Below are positions 19,253-26,546 of a stretch of 64,000 nt of DNA, piece after piece. The DNA is taken from assembly GCF_014191775.1 (NCBI RefSeq), contig NZ_JACHXA010000002.1, positions 1 through 64,000 of the forward strand, given 5' to 3'. Every line of letters begins with the position of its first letter. Within the stretch, counting starts at the first letter, position 1. The notes under the pieces were generated by a model. It was not told the DNA's origin. It saw only the letters and a program-made list of their open reading frames with translations, and searched no databases. This DNA is from Limibacillus halophilus (lineage in GTDB: Bacteria; Pseudomonadota; Alphaproteobacteria; Kiloniellales; CECT-8803). The translations under genes and the position numbers were made by a program.

Positions 19253-21106
19253 ATGTCCTTTACCATCGCCCAGTTCCTAACGGCCTTCGCCAATGCCTCC
19301 GCCTTGTTCTTCGTGGCGGTCGGCCTGTCGATCATTTTTGGCGTGACGCGGATCGTCAACTTCGCGCATGGCTCCTTCTACATGCTTGGCGCCTATCTGG
19401 GGGTGACCATCAGCGGGCTCTTGATGCCTCTCCTCGGCGGCCTGGGTTTCTGGCTCGCCCTGCCAGTGGCCGCCGCCGGCGCGGGACTCGTCGGTCTCGG
19501 CATGGAGCGGTTCTTGCTGCGTCGCCTTTATCGCTCGAATGAACTCTTCCCATTGCTGGCCACCTTTGGGCTGCTGCTGGTGCTGCAGGATGTAACCCTG
19601 CACGTCTGGGGTCCGGAGGACATTGTCGGGCCTCGGGCCCCCTGGCTGGATAGCGCGATTACCCTCTTTGGTAACCGAATCCCGGAGTATGATCTGTTTC
19701 TGATCGCTGCCGGGCCGACCGGTCTTTTAGCCCTGTGGTTGCTGTTCAAACGCACCCGTTGGGGCATCCTCGTACGCGCCGCGACAGAGGACCGTGAAAT
19801 GGTCGCTGCCCTGGCCGTCGATCAGCAACGTCTGTTCGCCAGCGTCGTGGCCCTGGGAACCGCGCTCGCCGGTCTAGGGGGTGCGTTGCAGCTTCCTCGT
19901 GAGGCCGCTTCGCTTGGTATGGACCTGAACATCATTGCCGAGGCGTTCGTCGTTGTCGTTGTGGGTGGCATGGGATCGATTTTCGGTTCCTACCTGGCTG
20001 CCCTGCTTATTGCCGTGATCCAAGCCTTCGGTATCCTGCTCTTTCCAGAAATCACCCTGGTCATCGTGTTTCTCGTGATGGCCGTTATTCTGGCCCTGCG
20101 TCCCCAGGGGTTGTTCGGCAAACGGGAAAGCGCCTTTGCCGCCCGTGTCGCCGATCCCCATACGCCTTTATTGGCGGCCGGTACCGCCATGAAGTTGGGG
20201 GCCTTGGCGCTGCTGTTCTTTTTGGCGGTCTTGCCTCTTTTCAGCGGGCGCTACGTGGTGATCATCGGGGCGGAGATACTGATATTCGCGCTTTTTGCCG
20301 CTTCGCTTCAGTTCCTATTGGGACTAGGCGGCATCATATCCTTTGGACATGCCGCCTTTCTGGGACTGGGCGCCTACAGCGTCGCACTGTTGGGCGCCGA
20401 CCTCGGTTGGCCGATGGAAGCGGCGCTCCTCGTTGCCCCCGTTGTCGCCGGGGTGGTGGCGCTCGCGTTCGGCTGGTTCTGCGCGCGGCTGTCCGGCGTC
20501 TATCTCGCCATGTTGACCTTGGCATTTGCCCAGATTCTCTGGTCCGTTGCTTTTCAATGGTACGGCTTCACCGGCGGCGACAACGGAATACTGGGCGTCT
20601 GGCCCAGCCCATGGTTTGCCGAACCTCGCAGCTTTTACTGGCTGGTCCTGGCGCTGGTCGCCACAGCGCTATTACTCATGCGGCATTTGGCTTTCTCGGG
20701 TTACGGCTTCGCCTTGCGGGCGCAACGGGACAATGCGCTGCGCGCTGCTGCCAGCGGGCTCAACCCGCAACGCCTGCGCTGGCAAGCCTTCGCCGTTAGC
20801 GGCGCTTGCGCGGGCCTCGCGGGTGGTCTTTATGCTCTTTTGAAAGGCAGCGTGTTCCCTGACGTTTTGGCAATACCCATGTCGGTGGAAGCGCTTGTCA
20901 TGGTGTTGCTGGGCGGCGTTGCCTTTCTTGAGGGACCCTTGCTGGGCGCCGCGGCCTATCTAGGCCTGAAAACCGAACTGTTGAGCTATACCAGCTTCTG
21001 GCGCAGCGCGATCGGCGGCATCATTTTGCTGCTGGTTCTGATTTTCCCCCAAGGACTGGCCGGTGGTGCAAGCCAGCTCTGGCGGCGAAAAGGAGCCGGG
21101 ACATGA
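19253..21106 (+). CDS. fused LivH-LivM type ABC permease
   Basis: A 617-residue membrane protein that joins two permeases normally encoded separately. A LivH-like half comes first (about 1-290, SIIFGVTRIVNFAHGSFYMLG). A LivM-like half follows (about 310-610, LGGIISFGHAAFLGLGAYSV). Both contain the EAA-like coupling region. Many hydrophobic helices are visible across both halves. The ATG at 19253 is chosen because the first helix follows it directly; the open frame further upstream only overlaps the ureohydrolase. It forms the channel for the solute delivered by the binding protein at 17025. Confidence 0.92.
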   Translation: MSFTIAQFLTAFANASALFFVAVGLSIIFGVTRIVNFAHGSFYMLGAYLGVTISGLLMPLLGGLGFWLALPVAAAGAGLVGLGMERFLLRRLYRSNELFPLLATFGLLLVLQDVTLHVWGPEDIVGPRAPWLDSAITLFGNRIPEYDLFLIAAGPTGLLALWLLFKRTRWGILVRAATEDREMVAALAVDQQRLFASVVALGTALAGLGGALQLPREAASLGMDLNIIAEAFVVVVVGGMGSIFGSYLAALLIAVIQAFGILLFPEITLVIVFLVMAVILALRPQGLFGKRESAFAARVADPHTPLLAAGTAMKLGALALLFFLAVLPLFSGRYVVIIGAEILIFALFAASLQFLLGLGGIISFGHAAFLGLGAYSVALLGADLGWPMEAALLVAPVVAGVVALAFGWFCARLSGVYLAMLTLAFAQILWSVAFQWYGFTGGDNGILGVWPSPWFAEPRSFYWLVLALVATALLLMRHLAFSGYGFALRAQRDNALRAAASGLNPQRLRWQAFAVSGACAGLAGGLYALLKGSVFPDVLAIPMSVEALVMVLLGGVAFLEGPLLGAAAYLGLKTELLSYTSFWRSAIGGIILLLVLIFPQGLAGGASQLWRRKGAGT

Positions 21107-21849
21107 CAGCTCAGTTGTCCGTTACCGGTTTGAACAAGAATTTCGGCGGGGTACAGGCGGTTTGCAATGTTTCCTTTGACCTTCATGCCGGCGAGCGCCT
21201 CGCCTTGATCGGACCCAACGGGGCCGGAAAGTCCACCTGCTTCAATCTCATTGGCGGGCAGCTTATGCCTGACGGCGGAAACGTCGTTTTGAAAGGCCGC
21301 TCCCTAGGCTCGCTTCGCCCGGACCAGCGCTACCTTCAGGGCTTGGGCCGAACCTTTCAGATTGGCTCCGTATTCAGCTCCATGACGCTTGAGGAAAACC
21401 TTCTGACGGTCATAGCAGCCGCAGAAGGCCTTGGGCCGAGCTTTACCCAAAGCGTGGCCCGAAAGCATCAGTCCCAGGCACAATCGCTGCTGACCGCTGT
21501 GGGGCTTTCCGACCTTCGCCAGCGCCAAAGCGCTGAACTTGCCTACGGTGATGTCAAAAGGCTCGAATTGGCGATGGCTCTAGCGGGGAACCCGAGTGTC
21601 CTGCTGATGGATGAGCCGACGGCCGGCATGGCGCCTGGAGAAAGGCACGACCTGATGACCTTGGTCGTCGCAATTGCCGCAGAGCGACAGATCAGCCTGC
21701 TTTTCACCGAGCATGACATGGATATCGTTTTTGACCATGCAGAACGCATTCTCGTGCTCGACCATGGCCATGTTATCGCGGAAGGAACGCCGTCCCAGGT
21801 TCGCGCCGACCCCCGTGTGCGTCAAGTCTATCTCGGAGAGGATTTCTGA
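21103..21849 (+). CDS. ABC transporter ATP-binding protein, LivG type
   Basis: A 248-residue ATPase. Walker A is GPNGAGKST, Walker B VLLMDEPTAGM, and the H-loop His is in FTEHDMD. The signature loop is the LivG-type AYGDVKRLELAMAL in place of LSGGQ. It overlaps the permease stop by 4 nt and its own stop overlaps the next ATPase start. It drives import with the LivF partner. Confidence 0.93.
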   Translation: MTAQLSVTGLNKNFGGVQAVCNVSFDLHAGERLALIGPNGAGKSTCFNLIGGQLMPDGGNVVLKGRSLGSLRPDQRYLQGLGRTFQIGSVFSSMTLEENLLTVIAAAEGLGPSFTQSVARKHQSQAQSLLTAVGLSDLRQRQSAELAYGDVKRLELAMALAGNPSVLLMDEPTAGMAPGERHDLMTLVVAIAAERQISLLFTEHDMDIVFDHAERILVLDHGHVIAEGTPSQVRADPRVRQVYLGEDF

Positions 21850-22577
21850 TGACTGACGGCATAGAACGCGCGTCAACAGGGTTCTCGATCGAGGGTTTGG
21901 AAGCCTTCTATGGCGCCGCGCAAATACTCTTTGGTGTCGATCTAACTCTTGCACCGGGAGAATTGGTCGCACTGGTGGGGCGGAACGGCGCAGGCAAATC
22001 GACGATCTTGAAAGCGGTCGTAGGTCTGGGTGCGCGCGCATGCGGCAGTATTCGCTACGGCGGCACTGAATTGTTAGGCATGCCGACACACAAGATCGCG
22101 TCCTTGGGCGTCGGCTATGTTCCTGAAGAAAGACGAGTTTTCGCCGAGCTCACCGTCGCCGAGAACCTCTTGGCAGGCGCCCGCACGTCACAATCCGGAT
22201 CGCAGCGCTGGACCTTCGATAGCGTCCTTGAACTGTTTCCGGCTTTGTCAAAGCTCCTGGACCGCCGCGCAGGCCTCTTGAGCGGCGGCGAACAGCAGAT
22301 GCTCACTGTCGCCCGCACACTGATGGGGAACCCAACGCTCCTGCTGCTGGACGAACCTTCGGAAGGTCTAGCGCCCTTGATCGTGCGACAAATGAGCGAC
22401 GCCATCGCGGAATTGAAACGCGAAGGAATTGCGATCCTTTTGTCTGAACAGAATCTGCAATTTGCCCGCCGATTGTGCGACCGGGCTTATATTCTGGAAA
22501 AAGGGCGTATACTGGCAACCGGCGATCTTGGGAGTCTGCTTGATGACAAGCATGTTTCTCGGGCGCTTATGGTCTAG
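21849..22577 (+). CDS. ABC transporter ATP-binding protein, LivF type
   Basis: A 242-residue ATPase with Walker A GRNGAGKST, signature LLSGGEQQML and Walker B LLLLDEPSEGL. It begins at the last base of the LivG stop and ends the importer operon. The next gene (corrinoid protein) starts 129 nt later, a gap long enough for a new promoter although none is clear. Confidence 0.93.
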   Translation: MTDGIERASTGFSIEGLEAFYGAAQILFGVDLTLAPGELVALVGRNGAGKSTILKAVVGLGARACGSIRYGGTELLGMPTHKIASLGVGYVPEERRVFAELTVAENLLAGARTSQSGSQRWTFDSVLELFPALSKLLDRRAGLLSGGEQQMLTVARTLMGNPTLLLLDEPSEGLAPLIVRQMSDAIAELKREGIAILLSEQNLQFARRLCDRAYILEKGRILATGDLGSLLDDKHVSRALMV

Positions 22578-22706
22578 CGCGCAGCGTAGTCGCATTTCCG
22601 ATATGACTTGTCGCGCGCGGCGCAGCCGTTACCGGGTCTCGGCGCGTAGCAATAAATGATGATCAGGGGTCATCTCGGCCCCGCTATAAGCATGAGGGCA
22701 TTTGGA

Positions 22707-23402
22707 ATGGCTGACGAAGACGATCTTGACCTGCGCTCCTTGCCGGACGACGAGCTTGTCCAGCAGATGCAAGACGACCTTTACGACGGCCTCAAGGAAG
22801 AGGTCATGGAAGGCGTCAACATCCTTTTGGAGCGTGGCTGGACGCCTTACAACGTTCTAACGATCGCGCTGGTCGAAGGCATGCGGATCGTCGGCATCGA
22901 TTTCCGCGACGGAATTCTTTTCGTGCCTGAAGTGCTGCTGGCAGCCAATTCGATGAAAGGCGGGATGCACATTCTGCGCCCGCTTCTCGCTGAAACCGGA
23001 GCCAAGCAGGTCGGCAAGATGGTCATCGGCACCGTCAAGGGCGACATCCACGACATTGGCAAAAACCTCGTCTCGATGATGATGGAAGGCGCTGGATTCG
23101 AGGTCATCGATCTTGGCATCAACAACCCGGTCGAAAAGTACCTGGAAGCCCTCGACACTCATAAGCCTGAAATTCTCGGCATGTCGGCGCTACTCACCAC
23201 GACCATGCCATATATGAAGGTCGTCGTGGACGCCATGAAGGAAAACGGCATCCGCGACGACTACATCGTGCTGGTTGGCGGCGCGCCGCTGAATGAGGCC
23301 TTCGCCGAGGCTGTCGGTGCAGATGCCTATTGTCGTGACGCGGCTGTTGCCGTCGAGACCGCCAAGGAGCTGGTCAAGCGCAAGCACAACCAGGCCGCCT
23401 GA
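22707..23402 (+). CDS. mtgC: corrinoid (B12-binding) methyl-carrier protein
   Basis: A 231-residue cobalamin-binding protein of the MtaC/MtbC/MttC/MtgC type. A four-helix cap comes first (about 15-100), then the B12 Rossmann domain with the base-off motif GDIHDIGKN, whose Asp113-x-His115-x2-Gly118 supplies the lower axial histidine. It carries a methyl group between a methylamine-type methyltransferase (candidate at 41328-42911) and the methyl-THF methyltransferase (25585-26496). I chose the ATG at 22707; upstream in-frame codons look non-coding. The symbol follows glycine-betaine systems by analogy only. Confidence 0.87.
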   Translation: MADEDDLDLRSLPDDELVQQMQDDLYDGLKEEVMEGVNILLERGWTPYNVLTIALVEGMRIVGIDFRDGILFVPEVLLAANSMKGGMHILRPLLAETGAKQVGKMVIGTVKGDIHDIGKNLVSMMMEGAGFEVIDLGINNPVEKYLEALDTHKPEILGMSALLTTTMPYMKVVVDAMKENGIRDDYIVLVGGAPLNEAFAEAVGADAYCRDAAVAVETAKELVKRKHNQAA

Positions 23403-23465
23403 CGGTCGAGGACAGGAAAGTCAGACTGTAGCCTGCTGGCCCAGGACCTCGGGAGACCTGACCGC

Positions 23466-24113
23466 ATGGAAGCGACGGCACGAGACAAAGCGCCTGAGCC
23501 GCCAGCCCCACCGCGCACCCGAATCATTGCCTGTGGCGCCCTGGCGCGTGAGTTGCTGGCAATCATGAAGCAGCCAGGGCTTACGCATCTATCGCTCACC
23601 TGCCTGCCTGCCATTTGGCACAACCGCCCAGAGCGTATTCCCGACGGCGTGCGGGGCAAGATTAGGCAGGCGCGAGCGGAGGGGATCGAGCGGATTCTAG
23701 TCGCCTATGCCGACTGTGGCACAGGCGGTTTGTTGGACCGCGTTCTCGAAGAGGAAGGTGTCGAGCGGATTGACGGGCCACATTGTTACGCTTTTTTTGC
23801 CGGGCAAGCGCGCTTCGAGGCACTCGCCGACGCTGAGATTGGCACCTTTTATCTGACAGACTATCTGGTACGGCATTTTGATCGCTTGATGTGGCAGGGC
23901 CTAGGGCTGGACCGGCATCCCGACCTTCGGGACGCTTATTTTGGCCACTACACCAAGCTGGTATATCTAGCCCAAATCGATGACCCGGCGTTGGATGCTG
24001 GCGCCCAGGAAGCGGCAGCACGGCTAGGCTTGAGCTATGAGCGCATATCGACGGGTATGGGAGAACTTGCTGGCTTTGTGAACCGCGCAGTCCACCATCC
24101 AAAGCAAGGGTGA
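23466..24113 (+). CDS. DUF1638 domain-containing protein
   Basis: A 215-residue cytoplasmic protein of the DUF1638 family, function not established. Visible blocks are RIIACGALARELLAIM, a region ending in LVAYADCGTGG, and GPHCYAFFAG with conserved cysteines. The family is repeatedly found with corrinoid methyltransferase genes, as here between the corrinoid protein and the MTHFR gene. A GGGAGA ribosome site precedes the ATG. A role in cofactor handling or in maturation of the methyltransferase system is conjecture. Confidence 0.82.
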   Translation: MEATARDKAPEPPAPPRTRIIACGALARELLAIMKQPGLTHLSLTCLPAIWHNRPERIPDGVRGKIRQARAEGIERILVAYADCGTGGLLDRVLEEEGVERIDGPHCYAFFAGQARFEALADAEIGTFYLTDYLVRHFDRLMWQGLGLDRHPDLRDAYFGHYTKLVYLAQIDDPALDAGAQEAAARLGLSYERISTGMGELAGFVNRAVHHPKQG

Positions 24114-24126
24114 GAAAGAACAGGAA

Positions 24127-24435
24127 ATGGCACAGCTAACCATCGTTTACTGGCGGGATATCCCGGCACAAGTCATCGTCAAGGCCGGTCGCAACAACGC
24201 GAAACGGCAACTGGATGAACGCTTCGAAAAAGCGATCGACCGGGCGGCCATGCGCGCGAAGCTCCGCGACTCAGATTCTTACCTGGCAGAATGGCGGCGC
24301 GGAGCGGCGATACCCTGCGGCGACGATTTAGAAGCCGAGGCCGACGCTTGTGCGGCGCGCCTGGAAGCAGATTATCCCGATGAACGCCTGAAGATGCTGG
24401 TGAACCAGGGCGGCCTCGAGACCCCAGAAGTTTGA
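24127..24435 (+). CDS. small 'virulence factor' domain protein
   Basis: A 102-residue protein of the small domain family annotated as virulence factor (Pfam Virulence_fact). It starts MAQLTIVYWRDIPAQVIVK and contains RAAMRAKLRDSDSYLAEWRR. The name is historical and says nothing of virulence here. It lies 13 nt after DUF1638 and 45 nt before the MTHFR-family gene, so it belongs to the one-carbon cassette. I know no established function. No membrane or signal sequence. Confidence 0.75.
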   Translation: MAQLTIVYWRDIPAQVIVKAGRNNAKRQLDERFEKAIDRAAMRAKLRDSDSYLAEWRRGAAIPCGDDLEAEADACAARLEADYPDERLKMLVNQGGLETPEV

Positions 24436-24480
24436 GGTAAACCCTTACCCGCCCCGCCAAGGTCAAAGGATTGAAGAGTA

Positions 24481-25386
24481 ATGTCGCTGGAGAAAACAAT
24501 CGCTGATTTCCTAACGGATTTCACCATCGAGACCACGCCGGGATCGGCTGCGAAGATTCCCGATTATCGTGAGCACCTGCGCGAAGGCACGAAGGTCGCC
24601 GTCACGTTCCTTCCAGGCTCGGACTTTGCCGACACAGTGAAAACGTCCAAGAAGCTGAAGGACGAAGGGATGGTGCCGATGCCGCACTTCGCGGCACGTT
24701 CCATTCCGAGCAAAGATGCTTTTGCAGACTATCTGAAGCGGCTACAGGATGACGTTGGCATCGCACATGTTGTTGCCCTCGCCGGCGCCGTGGAAAAGCC
24801 TTTGGGCCCATACGAAAGCTCAATGGCTCTCCTTGAGACCGGCCTTTTCGAGGAACACGGCATCCAGACCATCGGTATCGCCGGGCATCCCGAGGGAAGC
24901 CCTGATATCAGCGACAGCGATCTGGCCAGCGCCTTGGCCTGGAAAAACACCTACGCCAGAAGCAGTAGCGCCAAGCTCTACATCGTTACCCAATTCTGCT
25001 TTGAAGCCGAACCCATTCTGGCATGGGAGAAGCGCATCCGAAACGCTGGCAACGCATTGCCGATCCACATCGGTTTGCCCGGCTTGGCGACCATCAAGAC
25101 GCTCGTCAATCACGCACGCGCCTGCGGCATCGGCCCGTCGATGAATTTCCTGGTTCGGCAAGCACGCAACGTTGCCAAGCTGATGACCGTGAATGCGCCT
25201 GACAAGCTTACGCTGGATTTAGCGCAGCACGTTGCTAGCAACCCGGAATGCCTGATCAACAAGGTCCACATGTACCCGTTGGGCGGCCTCCGGAAATCTG
25301 CGGCTTGGAGCTATGCCGTCGTGGAAGGCGATATCACTCTCAAGTCCGGCAACAAAGGGTTCAAGGTCAATCGCGACATTGACTGA
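24481..25386 (+). CDS. metF: methylenetetrahydrofolate reductase family protein
   Basis: A 301-residue TIM-barrel flavoprotein of the MTHFR family. The sequence VAVTFLPGSDFADTVKTSKK near residue 40 and the C-terminal HMYPLGG block place it in a branch distinct from classical MetF. It would interconvert 5-methyl-THF and 5,10-methylene-THF. In this setting it may run oxidatively, turning methyl-THF from the corrinoid pathway into methylene-THF. It may depend on the small protein upstream. The branch is commonly named only 'methylenetetrahydrofolate reductase'; reaction direction is inference. Confidence 0.82.
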   Translation: MSLEKTIADFLTDFTIETTPGSAAKIPDYREHLREGTKVAVTFLPGSDFADTVKTSKKLKDEGMVPMPHFAARSIPSKDAFADYLKRLQDDVGIAHVVALAGAVEKPLGPYESSMALLETGLFEEHGIQTIGIAGHPEGSPDISDSDLASALAWKNTYARSSSAKLYIVTQFCFEAEPILAWEKRIRNAGNALPIHIGLPGLATIKTLVNHARACGIGPSMNFLVRQARNVAKLMTVNAPDKLTLDLAQHVASNPECLINKVHMYPLGGLRKSAAWSYAVVEGDITLKSGNKGFKVNRDID

Positions 25387-25466
25387 TTGATACAATTTGT
25401 CCTGCGGCTTTTCGCGTTTTGACTAATGGAGGTCGCAAAAGCATCAGCCCTCGGAGGGTAAAAAGC

Positions 25467-25544
25467 ATGGAATGCGCTCCAACATGCTCCCCAGCGTGGC
25501 CAGACGGCGACCTTACGAGGCCGATGGTGGGTTGGTCAGGGTAG
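25467..25544 (+). CDS. possible 25-residue leader peptide or small ORF
   Basis: In the 198-nt gap before the methyl-THF methyltransferase gene, an ATG at 25467 follows a good ribosome site (GGAGGG, 9 nt upstream) and opens 25 codons with two cysteines and three tryptophans or more prolines. It ends 40 nt before the next gene. It could be an attenuator or leader peptide, a real small protein, or chance. No Trp/Cys-codon run or obvious terminator hairpin supports classical attenuation. Confidence 0.25.
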   Translation: MECAPTCSPAWPDGDLTRPMVGWSG

Positions 25545-25584
25545 ACACAACGACCCAAGCGGTCATTTAAAGGAGTTCCGCACC

Positions 25585-26496
25585 ATGGTTGATACCGTCG
25601 TCAGTTCGGCCAAGAAGACTCTCATTATCGCCAATGATCGCCCGTTTTGCATCATTGGCGAGCGCATAAACCCGACCGGCCGCAAGAAACTGGCTGCCGA
25701 GATGGCGGCCGGCGATTTCTCCACGGTCGAACGGGATGCGCTGGCTCAGGTTGCGGCCGGGGCCCACATGCTGGACGTAAACGCTGGTATCCCCCTGGCC
25801 GACGAGCCTGCCATCCTGGCTTCGACCATCAAGCTGGTACAGTCGCTGGTTGACGTGCCCCTCTCGATCGATTCCTCCATCGTGGAAGCACTGGCCGCCG
25901 GTCTGGAGGTCTATGAGGGCCGTGCCCTCGTGAACTCGGTCACCGGCGAGGAAGAGCGCCTGGAACAGGTTCTGCCCCTGATCAAGAAATACGATGCCGC
26001 GGTTGTCGCTATATCCAACGATGAAACCGGCATCTCCGAGGACCCGGAAGTCCGCTTCCAGGTTGCCAAGAAGATCGTCAACCATGCTCAGGATTATGGT
26101 ATCAAGCCGGCCGACGTGGTGATCGATCCGTTGGTTATGCCGATCGGCGCGCTGGGCGGCGCCGGGCGTCAGGTTTTCCGCATCTGCCAGCGCATTCAAG
26201 AAGAACTTGGCTGTAACACCACCTGTGGGGCATCCAACATTTCGTTCGGATTGCCGAACCGTCACTCAATGAATGGCGTCTTCCTGGCAATGGCTGCGGG
26301 CTTTGGCCTCACCTCGGCGATCATGAATCCTCTTCACGAGGAAGAAATGGGCGCTATCATGGCCTCCGACGTACTTCTGGCAAAGGACGCGAACTGCGCC
26401 CGATGGATCCGCAAATACCGTGAACCTGCTCCGGAGCAGACAGCCGGCTCCGAGAATGGCGAGGGACGCCGTGAGCGACGCCGTCGCCGGGCATGA
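25585..26496 (+). CDS. mtgA: methyltetrahydrofolate:corrinoid methyltransferase
   Basis: A 303-residue pterin-binding (DHPS-like) TIM barrel, the MtgA/MtvA/AcsE type. Motifs are FCIIGERINPTGRK at the first strand, AAGAHMLDVNAG, and the C-terminal CGASNISFGLPNR carrying the conserved Asn. It passes methyl groups between the corrinoid protein and THF. The ATG has AGGAG 10 nt upstream. An unusual feature is the end of the protein, a short arginine run (GRRERRRRRA) absent from the fold. A similar tail is on the next gene. Symbol by analogy to the glycine-betaine system. Confidence 0.87.
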   Translation: MVDTVVSSAKKTLIIANDRPFCIIGERINPTGRKKLAAEMAAGDFSTVERDALAQVAAGAHMLDVNAGIPLADEPAILASTIKLVQSLVDVPLSIDSSIVEALAAGLEVYEGRALVNSVTGEEERLEQVLPLIKKYDAAVVAISNDETGISEDPEVRFQVAKKIVNHAQDYGIKPADVVIDPLVMPIGALGGAGRQVFRICQRIQEELGCNTTCGASNISFGLPNRHSMNGVFLAMAAGFGLTSAIMNPLHEEEMGAIMASDVLLAKDANCARWIRKYREPAPEQTAGSENGEGRRERRRRRA

Positions 26497-26546
26497 ACTA
26501 AACTCGACCGACGGTCGGGTGAACAAAAAGGAGGAGTGGTGCTGCT

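Noticed and set aside
24127-24435. virulence role for the 102-residue protein
   Set aside because: The name is a legacy domain label. The neighbours are one-carbon metabolism genes.
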